The notes under the pieces are model-generated. The model made no database searches and was not told where the DNA came from. It saw only the letters and a list, made by a program, of their open reading frames with translations. This document shows positions 47,003 to 56,030 of a stretch of DNA of 64,000 nt, one piece after another; the first letter of the stretch is position 1; every line of letters begins with the position of its first letter. The position numbers and the translations under genes were made by a program. The DNA comes from Pseudomonas peradeniyensis (GTDB lineage: Bacteria; Pseudomonadota; Gammaproteobacteria; Pseudomonadales; Pseudomonadaceae), in contig NZ_JABWRJ020000001.1 in the NCBI RefSeq assembly GCF_014268935.2, forward strand, positions 1,984,001 through 2,048,000. Direction: 5' to 3'.

Positions 47003-47833
47003 ATGGATGTGCAAACCCTGCGAGCCGAAGCCTTCAAGGCACTGCATGAGCGTGATGGCGCGTTCGTCATTCCCAACCCGTGGGATGCCGGCTCCGCACG
47101 GATGCTGGCCAGCCTGGGCTTCGAGGCGCTGGCCACCACCAGTGCCGGGTTGGCGTTCAGTCTCGGGCGGCCGGATGCCGAAGGCGCGCTGACGCTCGAG
47201 GAAACCCTCGACAATGCCCGCGCCATCGTCGATGCCACGCCGCTGCCGGTGGCGGCCGATCTGGAAAACGGCTTCGGCGACTTGCCGGAAGACTGCGCGC
47301 AAACCATCGTTCGCGCTGCCGGGGCGGGGCTGGTGGGTGGTTCGATCGAAGATGCCAGTGGGCGCAACGATGCGCCGATCTACGATTTCGAACTCTCCGT
47401 GGCACGGGTGCGCGCCGCCGTCGCGGCCGCCCGCAGCCTGTCCTTCCCCTTCACCCTCTGTGCCCGCGCCGAGAACCTGCTGCACGGGCGTCTCGACCTG
47501 GACGACACCATCCGCCGGTTGCAGGCCTATGCCGAGGCCGGAGCGGACGTGTTGTACGCGCCCGGCCTGCGCAGCGTCGACGAGATCCGGGCGGTGGTGC
47601 AGGCTGTAGCGCCCAGGCCTGTGAATGTGCTGATGGGCATGCCGGGGGTGACGTTGAGCGTGAATCAGCTGCAGGACCTTGGCGTGAAGCGCATCAGTGT
47701 CGGCTCCTCGCTGGCGCGGGTGGCGTTGGGCGCTTTCCAGCGGGCCGCGCTGGAGATCCGTGAGCAGGGCACCTTCGGCTATGGCGAGCAGGCTCTACCA
47801 TTTGCCCAGCTCAATGACTTGTTCCGCCGTTGA
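47003..47833 (+). CDS. Isocitrate lyase / PEP mutase superfamily protein
   Basis: 276 residues, a TIM-barrel of this superfamily. It has VIPNPWDAGSARMLASLGF, the metal-binding ADLENGFGD stretch and GSIEDASGR. The catalytic Cys motif of true isocitrate lyase (KKCGH) is missing, and the ARAENLLHG strand resembles oxaloacetate decarboxylase / carboxy-PEP-type members. These act on C-C or P-C bonds of 2-oxo or dicarboxylic acids; substrate unknown. An ATG with GGAGG upstream. Confidence 0.87.
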   Translation: MDVQTLRAEAFKALHERDGAFVIPNPWDAGSARMLASLGFEALATTSAGLAFSLGRPDAEGALTLEETLDNARAIVDATPLPVAADLENGFGDLPEDCAQTIVRAAGAGLVGGSIEDASGRNDAPIYDFELSVARVRAAVAAARSLSFPFTLCARAENLLHGRLDLDDTIRRLQAYAEAGADVLYAPGLRSVDEIRAVVQAVAPRPVNVLMGMPGVTLSVNQLQDLGVKRISVGSSLARVALGAFQRAALEIREQGTFGYGEQALPFAQLNDLFRR

Positions 47834-47839
47834 GGGCCC

Positions 47840-48529
47840 ATGGGTAGAGCGTTGACTGCGTTGGTCAGCCTGCTGTTGGTTGTGCTGCTCGCCTGGTTGA
47901 TGGGCTGGCGCCCGCCGGCTGCCTGGAACCCCTGGGCCGCTCTGGATGTTCGGCAACCCCCGAATCTGCTGACGCCTTACAAGCTGTCGCGTCTGCGCGA
48001 CGATCCCGAGCTATGCCGCCAGGCGTTGCAGACCACCACGCTGCGTTATCGACCGCAGAGTGACAGCCCGCCGCAGGCTGCTTGCCCGCTGCGCAACGTC
48101 TGGCGTGTGGAGGGCGGGCAGGCGCGCTTGAGCAGCAGCTTCCTCGCCAGTTGTCCGCTGGCGGTGGCCTATGCACTGTTCGAAATGCATGGATTGCAGC
48201 CGGCGGCGCAGCGGGTGTTCGGTCAGCCGGTGACCCAGGTCGATCATCTGGGCAGTTTCGCCTGCCGCAATGTCTACCACCGCAAGCAAGGCCGGCTCAG
48301 CCAGCATGCCACGGCCAATGCGCTGGATATCAGTGGTTTTCGTCTGAAGGATGGTCGGCGCATCGTGCTGGCCCAGGATTGGTCGGGAGAAGGCCCCAAG
48401 GCTGACTTCCTGCGGCAAGTTCAGGCGGCGGCCTGCGAGAGCTTCAGCACGGCGCTGGGGCCGGACTACAATGCCGCGCACCACAACCACTTTCACCTGG
48501 ACATGGGCTTCTGGCAGATCTGCCGTTGA
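47840..48529 (+). CDS. Extensin-family (DUF/ExtensinC) membrane-anchored protein
   Basis: 229 residues. One N-terminal membrane anchor (LTALVSLLLVVLLAWLMGW), then the extensin-like C-terminal domain: CPLRNVWRVEGG, SCPLAVAYALFEM, GSFACRNVYHRKQGRLSQHA with TANALDISGF, and the end HHNHFHLDMGFW. The His/Asp pattern (SQHATANALD...HNHFHLD) resembles LAS-type metallopeptidases (D-Ala-D-Ala type), so cell-wall peptidase activity is plausible. It starts 6 bp after the preceding gene and ends 2 bp from the convergent next gene. Confidence 0.85.
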   Translation: MGRALTALVSLLLVVLLAWLMGWRPPAAWNPWAALDVRQPPNLLTPYKLSRLRDDPELCRQALQTTTLRYRPQSDSPPQAACPLRNVWRVEGGQARLSSSFLASCPLAVAYALFEMHGLQPAAQRVFGQPVTQVDHLGSFACRNVYHRKQGRLSQHATANALDISGFRLKDGRRIVLAQDWSGEGPKADFLRQVQAAACESFSTALGPDYNAAHHNHFHLDMGFWQICR

Positions 48530-48531
48530 TC

Positions 48532-49152
48532 TCAGGCGTGTACGCGCACGTTGTTCAGCACCACCGGGCGCGCCCAGTGGATATCGAACTCCAGGTCGTT
48601 CTGCTGCTTGGCCAGCGTCTGCTCGTCGAAGGGTTCGGGCGCAGGGTCGAGCAGGTTGGTCTCGAACTCGGCTATCGGCAGGAACAGTGGTCGTGGCGAT
48701 GGGCCGGGGCCGGGCTCGGCGGTGGGGTGGCCCTGGCTCATGACCACCGGGCGCAGCCAGCTGTTGCTGATATCGAGCTGGCGCTGTTGTTCGATCAGTT
48801 CGACGGTGCCGAAGGGCTCGGGGGCGGGCGGCAGCAGCTTGGCTTCCAGTTCCGCCTTGGGCAGGAACAGCGGCTCGGGCGGGGCAACCTCGGTGTCATG
48901 AACCGGCAGGGCGCGCTGGGCGTCGATCAGGGCCAGGGCACGGGCGCCGCCGACCGGTTCGCCGCTGTCCTGGTCGCATTGCATCAGCGCCTGGCTGAAG
49001 GTGTCGACTTCGCCTTGCGATTGCTCTGCCATGGCCTGGGCGAAGAAATCCTGCCACAGGTGGCTAACGCCACCCAGTGCCTGGGTATTCTGTCGACCGT
49101 AGTTGCCGACTGGCGACAAGTAGGTCAAGCCGATGGGAAGAGTGTCTGACAT
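48532..49152 (-). CDS. Conserved hypothetical protein with an internal ~48-residue duplication
   Basis: 206 residues, acidic and Pro-rich, no signal peptide. The second half has two copies of one block: PLFLPKAELEAKLLPPAPEP and PLFLPIAEFETNLLDPAPEP, each followed by a Q-rich stretch and a W.RPVV end (SWLRPVVMSQ / HWARPVVLNN). I do not recognise the family. The ATG at 49152 lacks a strong ribosome-binding site. It is divergent from rsmJ. Confidence 0.7.
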   Translation of the reverse strand: MSDTLPIGLTYLSPVGNYGRQNTQALGGVSHLWQDFFAQAMAEQSQGEVDTFSQALMQCDQDSGEPVGGARALALIDAQRALPVHDTEVAPPEPLFLPKAELEAKLLPPAPEPFGTVELIEQQRQLDISNSWLRPVVMSQGHPTAEPGPGPSPRPLFLPIAEFETNLLDPAPEPFDEQTLAKQQNDLEFDIHWARPVVLNNVRVHA

Positions 49153-49248
49153 GGCAGTCGCGGACGTTGAGCTCTGGCAGAATAGCGGGATATTGCCTGT
49201 ATCGGCTCTGGCCGGGGTTTCATTAATTTTTTTCGAGTGCGGGAACGG

Positions 49249-50031
49249 ATGGTAGAGCAGCAGCAAGGCGCAGGTATCAGGGTCGAGGCACTGGCCCCGC
49301 AATTCCAGGCGCAGGCCGAGGCATGGGCCGAGCGGCTGGGCTTGCCGTTGGTCGATGAAGCCGCGGAATTTGCCGTGCAGCTGGGGGGCGAGGGGCTGCA
49401 GATCCAGCAGCTCGGGCCACAGGCGCCGGGGCCGGTGCGGGTGGATTTCGTCGAGGGGCAGGCGGCGCACCGGCGGCTGTATGGGGGTGGTAACGGGCAG
49501 ATGATCGCCAAGGCCGTGGGCATCGCCCAGGGCGTGCGGCCGCAGGTGCTCGATGCTACGGCGGGGCTGGGCAAGGATGCGTTCGTACTGGCCAGCCTGG
49601 GTTGCCAGATGACCCTGATCGAGCGTCAGCCGTTGATTGCCGCGCTGCTGGAAGATGGGTTGGTGCGGGCGCGGGGGGATGAGGAGATTGCTCCGATTGT
49701 TGCGCGCATGCGGTTGTTGACTGGTAATGCGATCGAGCGGATGCGGGCTTGGGAGGGGGAGGCGCCGCAGGTGATCTACCTGGATCCGATGTTTCCGCAT
49801 CGGGACAAGAGTGCCTTGGTGAAGAAGGAAATGCGGGTGTTCAGGCCTTTGGTCGGCGATGACCTGGATGCGCCGGCTTTGCTCGAGGCGGCTTTGGCGC
49901 TTGCCACGCATCGGGTGGTGGTCAAGCGGCCGCGCAAGGCGCCTATTATCGAGGGGGCCAAGCCGAGTCATAGTCTGGAGGGGAAGTCGAGTCGGTACGA
50001 TATATATCCCAAGAAGGCTCTGAAGGCTTGA
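49249..50031 (+). CDS. rsmJ: 16S rRNA m2G1516 methyltransferase RsmJ
   Basis: 260 residues. It methylates N2 of G1516 in 16S rRNA with SAM. Class I methyltransferase motifs: [19 protein letters not shown] (SAM site), [14 protein letters not shown], and [20 protein letters not shown] (the catalytic DPMFPH loop). A GTG at 49237 would add 4 residues; the ATG at 49249 is preferred. The gene ends 2 bp before the octamer repeats of locus C. Confidence 0.94.
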   Translation: MVEQQQGAGIRVEALAPQFQAQAEAWAERLGLPLVDEAAEFAVQLGGEGLQIQQLGPQAPGPVRVDFVEGQAAHRRLYGGGNGQMIAKAVGIAQGVRPQVLDATAGLGKDAFVLASLGCQMTLIERQPLIAALLEDGLVRARGDEEIAPIVARMRLLTGNAIERMRAWEGEAPQVIYLDPMFPHRDKSALVKKEMRVFRPLVGDDLDAPALLEAALALATHRVVVKRPRKAPIIEGAKPSHSLEGKSSRYDIYPKKALKA

Positions 50032-50033
50032 CT

Positions 50034-50097
50034 GTTCGTTAGTTCGTTAGTTCGTTAGTTCGTTTGTTCGTTGGTTCGTTGGTTCGTTGGTTCGTTG
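50034..50097. repeat. Short tandem repeat (GTTCGTTR/T)x8
   Basis: Eight octamers: three GTTCGTTA, one GTTCGTTT, then four GTTCGTTG. They begin 2 bp after the rsmJ stop. The whole gap 50032-50979 has no gene; it holds these repeats, locus C, a REP pair and the CTTGCT array. Confidence 0.97.
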
Positions 50098-50125
50098 GTT
50101 TTGGGCGGTGTTTGTCTTTAAAGTT

Positions 50126-50421
50126 GTATGCGCATTCATTTGCGATGTCGACGCTTATTCACCTTTCCGCCCTTACGGCGGGTTACTTTGGTCGTGGCCA
50201 AAGTAACCAAAGCCGTGGCGCTCCATTCATCCGGCCCTCCGCTTCGCTCCGGGTTCCCTCACTCCGGCCTTGCTCCCGGGAGGACCGCGCTGCAGGGCCC
50301 ATCCTGGGCCCCAGCGCTTGACGGGCATCCATGCCCGTCACCTCCCTCCGCAAGACCTCCGTTCGGCCTCCTGAAGTCGCGAAGTTACGGGCGGCGCCTG
50401 CACTGGCGCAGCTGTCGCTAG
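50126..50421 (+). repeat. Hairpin-array repeat, locus C, left arm
   Basis: Same unit as the left arm of locus A, but one stem is entirely different in sequence: 50181-50208 has GGTTACTTTGG pairing with CCAAAGTAACC, where the other five arms have the TTTTTGAAGGATCAAAAA-type stem. The remaining stems, including a perfect GACGGGCAT/ATGCCCGTC (50320-50339), are conserved. Confidence 0.85.
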
Positions 50422-50448
50422 TTTAAACTTAGTTAATCTCTAGATCGT

Positions 50449-50526
50449 ATCGCGGGGCAAGCCCGCTCCCACGCAGATGATTCAGCTTGGGGCGGTAATA
50501 GCGTGGGAGCGGGCTTGCCCCGCGAA
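50449..50526. repeat. REP inverted pair inside locus C
   Basis: ATCGCGGGGCAAGCCCGCTC and inverted GGAGCGGGCTTGCCCCGCG between the two arms, as in locus A. Confidence 0.93.
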
Positions 50527-50579
50527 AAGACCGGAATAGCCAATAAATAATTAACAGCAAAATAAATAACTTCGCATTT

Positions 50580-50657
50580 CTTGCTCTTGCTCTTGCTCTT
50601 GCTCTTGCTCTTGCTCTTGCTCTTGCTCTTGCTCTTGCTCTTGCTCTTGTTCTTGCT
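50580..50657. repeat. Short tandem repeat (CTTGCT)x13
   Basis: Thirteen hexamers (the twelfth reads CTTGTT) at the same place where locus A has five, so the array length is variable. Confidence 0.96.
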
Positions 50658-50660
50658 TCT

Positions 50661-50947
50661 AAGCGCGCAATAGTTCAGGCGCCGCCAATTGCGACTTCAG
50701 GAGGCCGAGCGGAGTTCTTGCGTAGGGAGGTGACGGCCATGGATGGCCGTCAAGCGCTGCGCCCCAGGATGGGGCGTTCAGCGCGGTCCTCCCGGGAGCA
50801 AGAACGGAGCGAGGGAACCCCGGAGCGAAGCGTAGGGGCCGGATGAATGGAGCGAGGATTTTTTGGTTCCTTTTTGATCCTTCAAAAAGGGACCCGCCGT
50901 AAGGGCGGAAAGGTGACTATGCGTCACCATCGCCAATGAATGCGCAT
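50661..50947 (-). repeat. Hairpin-array repeat, locus C, right arm (inverted)
   Basis: Very close to the right arm of locus A, with the same swapped stem GACGGCCAT/ATGGCCGTC (50732-50751). Near its outer end GGTGAC-GCATA-GTCACC (read in left-arm orientation) forms one more hairpin. Confidence 0.85.
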
Positions 50948-50979
50948 AAAAAAATCAAAACAATCACCCCGAACCCAAA

Positions 50980-51609
50980 CTACCCCCGGAAAGCCCGAAC
51001 AAAAACCCCAACAGCCTCCCGCACATGCGCCTCAGCCTCATCCCCACTCAGCGCCTGCGCACACCCCAGCAACAACCGATAATCCGGCGCCCCCTTCACC
51101 AGGCAGAAGAAATGCTCCGCCGCCCGCAACGGGTTGTCGATCCGCAGCAACCCCCGCTGGTCGACACAATGCAGCAGCGCCGCCATCCCGGCCATCACCC
51201 GCTTCGGCCCCGCCTCGTAGAAATACTGCCCAAACCCCGGATCCTGGCTACCCAGGGCAAAGATCAGGCGACTCAGCTTGACCGCCTCGTCACTGCTGAT
51301 CAGCGCCTGGAACCCCCGGGCAATGTTCAGCAGCACATCCTCCACCGCCACCCCTTCCGGATACTCGAACATCAAGTCAGGCAACTGGTTCTGGCAGGTG
51401 GACATGACCGCCGCGCCAAACAGCGTCTGCTTGTCGGTGAAATGGCTGTAGACGGTGAGCTTTGAAACACCTGCCGCCGCAGCGACCGCATCCATGCTGG
51501 TGTTGGCATAGCCAAGGCTGAGGAACAGGTGCTTGGCGGCTTCGAGGATGGCCTCGCGCTTGGCCAGGTCCTTGGGCCGGCCTGGGCCGATGGGTGCGTC
51601 GTTGGACAT
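50980..51609 (-). CDS. TetR-family repressor of the adjacent RND pump (probable)
   Basis: 209 residues. HTH near residues 20-60: REAILEAAKHLFLSLGYANT then VAAAAGVSKLTVYSHF, the typical TetR recognition helix; the C-terminal ligand domain has the FGQYFYEAGPKRVMAGMAAL pattern of TtgR/AcrR-like subgroups. It is divergent from the membrane-fusion gene, the classic layout for a local efflux repressor. The ATG at 51609 gives a family-like start; one at 51621 is possible. Confidence 0.88.
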   Translation of the reverse strand: MSNDAPIGPGRPKDLAKREAILEAAKHLFLSLGYANTSMDAVAAAAGVSKLTVYSHFTDKQTLFGAAVMSTCQNQLPDLMFEYPEGVAVEDVLLNIARGFQALISSDEAVKLSRLIFALGSQDPGFGQYFYEAGPKRVMAGMAALLHCVDQRGLLRIDNPLRAAEHFFCLVKGAPDYRLLLGCAQALSGDEAEAHVREAVGVFVRAFRG

Positions 51610-51740
51610 GAGGGACCGCATTCAGTGTGAAAGGGACACATCTTACCGGGTCGTGAAGGTGTCGGCTGCAGCATACGTCGCAAGGCTAATATGGATTTTC
51701 TCTGACACGCCCGCTTCCCCGGCCCGGTTCGCTGACTTAA

Positions 51741-51756
51741 TATACTCGTCAGTATA
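51741..51756. promoter_or_regulatory. Probable TetR operator in the divergent promoter
   Basis: TATACT-CGTC-AGTATA, a perfect 6-bp inverted repeat, 36 bp before the membrane-fusion ATG and overlapping TATA-like promoter boxes. This suits repression of the pump, and perhaps of tetR itself, by the adjacent regulator. Confidence 0.55.
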
Positions 51757-51792
51757 AATATTCGATGCGCCCTCTGCCAAAGGTCATTCATC

Positions 51793-52893
51793 ATGTTGCG
51801 TCGTGCGTTGTCCCTCGCCCTGCCGGCAGCCGCCGTGCTCCTGCTTTCCGCCTGCGGCCAGGAGGCCGCGCCACCCGCCGCGCCGCGCCCGGCGCTGGTG
51901 GTTCAGCCGCAACCCGCGCAGGCTTCGGCCGACAGCTATCCGGGCGAGGTGCGCGCGCGCTTCGAGCCTGAACTTGCGTTCCGCATCGGCGGTAAGGTCA
52001 GCAAGCGCCTGGTGGAAGAGGGGCAGCGGGTCAAGGCCGAGCAGCCGCTGGCCGAACTCGATCCCCAGGACGTGCGCCTGCAACTGGAGGCCAACCGCGC
52101 CCAGCTGGCGGCGGCCGAGGCCAACCTGGCGCTGGTCCGTGCCGAACGCGACCGCTATCAGAAGCTGCTGGACCGGCAGATGGTCAGCCGCTCCCAGTTC
52201 GACAACGCCGAGAACCTCTACCGCGCCGGCCAGGCGCGGCTGAAGCAGGCCAAGGCCGAGTTCGAAGTGGCCGGCAACCAGGCCGAGTACGCAGTGCTGC
52301 GCGCGCCCCAGGCCGGGGTGATCGCCAAGCGCCAGGTCGAGGTGGGCCAGGTGGTGGCCGCCGGGCAGACCGTGTTCACCCTTGCCGCCGACGGTGAGCG
52401 CGAAGTGGCCATCGGCCTGCCCGAGCAACAGTTCGCCCGCTTCGCCGTCGGCCAGGCGGTGAGCGTGGAGCTGTGGTCGCATCCGAACCGACGCTTCGAG
52501 GGCCGCATTCGCGAGCTTTCCCCGGCGGCGGACCCGCGTTCGCGGACCTTTGCCGCACGCATCGCCTTCACCTCCAACGATACGCCGGCCGAACTCGGCC
52601 AGAGCGCCCGGGTGTTCATTGACCATGCCGAACGCTCGCCGCTGGCGGTGCCGCTCTCGGCGGTGACCGCCGAGGCCGGCCAGGCCTATGTCTGGAAGGT
52701 CGGCAAGGACAACCGCCTGGAGCGCGCTCAGGTGCGCCTGGGCGCCTATGGCGCCGACAGCGTGCCGGTGCTCGAAGGGCTGCAGGCCGGCGACTGGGTG
52801 GTCGCCGCGGGCGGTCATGTACTGCGCGAAGGGCAACAGGTGCGGCCTGTGGACCGTAGCAACCGTGAAGTGAACCTGGCGGCCAAGGAGTAA
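51793..52893 (+). CDS. RND efflux periplasmic adaptor (membrane fusion) lipoprotein
   Basis: 366 residues. Lipoprotein signal with lipobox LLLSACGQEA (Cys about 22). HlyD-type layout: a barrel strand YPGEVRARFEPELAFRIGGK, a lipoyl half FRIGGKVSKRLVEEGQRVK, a coiled-coil hairpin (about 85-145, DRYQKLLDRQMVSRSQFDNA), the second lipoyl half APQAGVIAKRQVEVGQVV and a β-barrel to the end. It connects the inner-membrane pump with an outer-membrane channel. It ends 6 bp before the pump gene. Confidence 0.94.
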   Translation: MLRRALSLALPAAAVLLLSACGQEAAPPAAPRPALVVQPQPAQASADSYPGEVRARFEPELAFRIGGKVSKRLVEEGQRVKAEQPLAELDPQDVRLQLEANRAQLAAAEANLALVRAERDRYQKLLDRQMVSRSQFDNAENLYRAGQARLKQAKAEFEVAGNQAEYAVLRAPQAGVIAKRQVEVGQVVAAGQTVFTLAADGEREVAIGLPEQQFARFAVGQAVSVELWSHPNRRFEGRIRELSPAADPRSRTFAARIAFTSNDTPAELGQSARVFIDHAERSPLAVPLSAVTAEAGQAYVWKVGKDNRLERAQVRLGAYGADSVPVLEGLQAGDWVVAAGGHVLREGQQVRPVDRSNREVNLAAKE

Positions 52894-52899
52894 GTCCCG

Positions 52900-55800
52900 A
52901 TGGGTTTCAACCTTTCCGCCTGGGCGCTGCGCAATCGCCAGATCGTGTTGTTCCTGATGATCCTGCTGGCGGCGATCGGCGCCATGTCCTACACCAAGTT
53001 GGGGCAGAGCGAGGATCCACCCTTTACCTTCAAGGCCATGGTCATCCGCACCCTGTGGCCCGGGGCGACCGCCGAGGAAGTGTCGCGCCAGGTCACCGAG
53101 CGCATCGAAAAGAAGCTGATGGAGACCGGCGAGTACGAGCGGATCGTCTCGTTCTCGCGGCCTGGTGAGTCCCAGGTCACCTTCATGGCCCGCGACTCGA
53201 TGCATTCCGCGGACATCCCCGAGCTGTGGTACCAGATCCGCAAGAAAGTCGCGGACATCAAGCACACCCTGCCGCCCGAGGCGCAGGGGCCGTTCTTCAA
53301 TGACGAGTTCGGCACCACCTTCGGCAACATCTATGCCCTGACCGGCGCCGGCTTCGACTATGCGGTGCTCAAGGACTACGCCGACCGTATCCAGATCCAG
53401 CTGCAACGGGTCAAGGACGTGGGCAAGGTCGAGCTGATCGGCCTGCAGGACGAGAAGGTCTGGATCGAACTGTCCAACGTCAAGCTGGCCACCCTGGGCG
53501 TGCCGCTCGCCGCCGTGCAGCAAGCGCTCCGCGAGCAGAACGCGGTGAGCACCGCAGGCTTCTTCGAAACCCCCAGCGAGCGCCTGCAATTGCGGGTCAG
53601 CGGGCGCTTCGACAGCGTCGAGCAGATTCGCCAGTTCCCCATCCGCGTAGGTGACCGCACCTTCCGTATCGGCGACGTCGCCGACGTGCAGCGTGGCTTC
53701 AACGACCCACCCGCGCCGCGCATGCGCTTCATGGGCGAGGATGCCATCGGCCTGGCGGTGTCGATGAAGGACGGCGGTGACATCCTGGTACTCGGCAAGG
53801 CCCTGGAAACCGAGTTCGCCCGCCTGGCGCAGAGCCTGCCGGCGGGGATGGAGCTACGCAAGGTGTCTGACCAGCCGGCGGCGGTGAAGGCCGGGGTCGG
53901 CGAGTTCGTGCAGGTACTGATCGAGGCCCTGGCGATCGTCCTGCTGGTGAGCTTCTTCTCCCTGGGCCTGCGTACCGGCCTGGTGGTGGCGCTGGCCATT
54001 CCGCTGGTGCTGGCCATGACCTTTGCCGCCATGCACTACTTCGGCATCGGCCTGCACAAGATCTCGCTGGGGGCGCTGGTGCTGGCCCTGGGGCTGCTGG
54101 TGGACGACGCGATCATCGCGGTGGAGATGATGGCGATCAAGATGGAGCAGGGCTACGACCGGCTCAAGGCGGCGAGCTACGCCTGGACCAGTACCGCGTT
54201 CCCGATGCTCACCGGCACCCTGATCACCGCCGCCGGTTTCCTGCCGATCGCCACGGCGGCTTCGAGCACGGGGGAGTACACCCGCTCGATCTTCCAGGTG
54301 GTGACCATCGCCCTGCTGACCTCCTGGGTCGCCGCGGTGGTGTTCGTGCCCTACCTGGGCGAGCGCCTGCTGCCGGACCTGGCCAAGCTTCACGCGGCCC
54401 GCCATGGTGCCGACGGGCATGCCCCCGACCCTTATGCCACGCCGTTCTACCAGCGTGTCAGGCGGGTGGTGGAGTGGTGCGTGCGGCGGCGCAAGACGGT
54501 GATCGTCCTGACCATCGCCGCGTTCGTCGGCAGCATCCTGCTGTTCCGTTTCGTGCCGCAGCAGTTCTTCCCGGCCTCCGGCCGTCCGGAGCTGATGGTC
54601 GACCTGAAGCTGGCCGAAGGCGCCTCGCTGAACAACACCGCCGAACGGGTCAAGCAGCTGGAGGCGCTGCTCAAGCAGCAGGACGGCATCGCCAACTACG
54701 TCGCCTACGTCGGCACCGGCTCGCCGCGCTTCTACCTGCCGCTGGACCAGCAGCTGCCGGCGGCGAGCTTTGCCCAGTTCGTGGTACTGGCCAAGTCGCT
54801 GGAGGACCGTGAGCGGCTGCGCAGCTGGCTGATCGGCACCCTCGACCAACAGTTCCCCGACCTGCGCTCGCGGGTCACGCGCCTGGAAAACGGCCCGCCC
54901 GTGGGCTATCCGGTGCAGTTCCGCGTCACCGGCGAGCACATCGAGAAGGTCCGCGCCCTGGCCCGCGAGGTGGCGGCCAAGGTGCGCGAGAACCCCCATG
55001 TGGTCAACGTGCACCTGGACTGGGAAGAGCCGAGCAAGGCGGTCTACCTGGATATCGACCAGGACCGCGCCCGGGCGCTGGGGGTGAGCACCGCGCACCT
55101 GTCGAGCTTCCTGCAGAGCTCGCTGACCGGCAGCAGCGTCAGTCAGTACCGCGAGGACAACGAGCTGATCGAGATCCTTCTGCGCGGCACTCCGGAGGAG
55201 CGGCGCGAACTGGGTAACCTCGGCAGCCTGGCGGTGCCCACCGAAAACGGCCAGAGCGTGGCCCTGTCGCAGGTGGCGACCCTGGAGTACGGTTTCGAGG
55301 AAGGCATCATCTGGCACCGCAACCGCCTGCCCACCGTCACCGTGCGCGCCGACATCTACGACAAGGAGCAGCCGGCGACCCTGGTCAAGCAGATCCAGCC
55401 GACCCTGGCCCAGATCAAGAGCGAGCTGCCCGATGGCTACCTGCTGGAAGTGGGCGGTACGGTGGAGGACTCCGAGCGTGGTCAGCGCTCGGTGAACGCC
55501 GGCATGCCCTTGTTCATCGTGGTGGTGCTGAGCCTGCTGATGATCCAGCTGCGCAGTTTCTCGCGGATGTTCATGGTGTTCCTCACCGCGCCCCTCGGGC
55601 TGATCGGCGTGACCCTGTTCCTGCTGGTGTTCCGCCAGCCGTTCGGTTTCGTCGCCATGCTCGGGACCATCGCCCTGGCGGGGATGATCATGCGCAACTC
55701 GGTGATCCTGGTGGACCAGATCGAACAGGATATCGCTGCGGGGATGGAGCGTTGGCAGGCGATCATCGAGGCCACAGTGCGGCGCTTCCGGCCGATCGTG

Positions 55801-55965
55801 CTGACCGCATTGGCGGCGGTGCTGGCGATGATTCCGCTGTCGAGGAGCGTGTTCTACGGGCCGATGGCGGTGGCGATCATGGGCGGGTTGATCGTCGCCA
55901 CGGTGTTGACCCTGCTGTTCCTGCCGGCGCTATATGCGGCGTGGTTCAGGGTCAGGAAGGACTGA
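52900..55965 (+). CDS. RND efflux transporter, inner-membrane pump
   Basis: 1021 residues, full RND length with 12 membrane segments in two halves and two large periplasmic loops. N-terminal helix start NLSAWALRNRQIVLFLMIL; TM4 carries the proton-relay Asp pair in LGLLVDDAIIAVEMM (about 403-404); the second half has the equivalent TM10-11 region (GTIALAGMIMRNSVILVDQIE). It exports hydrophobic compounds with H+ uptake. The sequence style is that of the TriC/MdtF-like, HAE1-type branch. No outer-membrane factor is encoded here, so a channel from elsewhere (TolC/OprM type) must be shared. Confidence 0.94.
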   Translation: MGFNLSAWALRNRQIVLFLMILLAAIGAMSYTKLGQSEDPPFTFKAMVIRTLWPGATAEEVSRQVTERIEKKLMETGEYERIVSFSRPGESQVTFMARDSMHSADIPELWYQIRKKVADIKHTLPPEAQGPFFNDEFGTTFGNIYALTGAGFDYAVLKDYADRIQIQLQRVKDVGKVELIGLQDEKVWIELSNVKLATLGVPLAAVQQALREQNAVSTAGFFETPSERLQLRVSGRFDSVEQIRQFPIRVGDRTFRIGDVADVQRGFNDPPAPRMRFMGEDAIGLAVSMKDGGDILVLGKALETEFARLAQSLPAGMELRKVSDQPAAVKAGVGEFVQVLIEALAIVLLVSFFSLGLRTGLVVALAIPLVLAMTFAAMHYFGIGLHKISLGALVLALGLLVDDAIIAVEMMAIKMEQGYDRLKAASYAWTSTAFPMLTGTLITAAGFLPIATAASSTGEYTRSIFQVVTIALLTSWVAAVVFVPYLGERLLPDLAKLHAARHGADGHAPDPYATPFYQRVRRVVEWCVRRRKTVIVLTIAAFVGSILLFRFVPQQFFPASGRPELMVDLKLAEGASLNNTAERVKQLEALLKQQDGIANYVAYVGTGSPRFYLPLDQQLPAASFAQFVVLAKSLEDRERLRSWLIGTLDQQFPDLRSRVTRLENGPPVGYPVQFRVTGEHIEKVRALAREVAAKVRENPHVVNVHLDWEEPSKAVYLDIDQDRARALGVSTAHLSSFLQSSLTGSSVSQYREDNELIEILLRGTPEERRELGNLGSLAVPTENGQSVALSQVATLEYGFEEGIIWHRNRLPTVTVRADIYDKEQPATLVKQIQPTLAQIKSELPDGYLLEVGGTVEDSERGQRSVNAGMPLFIVVVLSLLMIQLRSFSRMFMVFLTAPLGLIGVTLFLLVFRQPFGFVAMLGTIALAGMIMRNSVILVDQIEQDIAAGMERWQAIIEATVRRFRPIVLTALAAVLAMIPLSRSVFYGPMAVAIMGGLIVATVLTLLFLPALYAAWFRVRKD

Positions 55966-55969
55966 CAAC

Positions 55970-56017
55970 ATCGCGGGTCAAGCCGCTCCCACGGTGGGAG
56001 CGGGCTTGACCCGCGAT
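55970..56017. repeat. REP inverted pair
   Basis: ATCGCGGGTCAAGCCGCTCC and GGGAGCGGGCTTGACCCGCG back to back, between the convergent pump and DUF4197 genes. Confidence 0.93.
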
Positions 56018-56030
56018 CGGAACCGACGCC

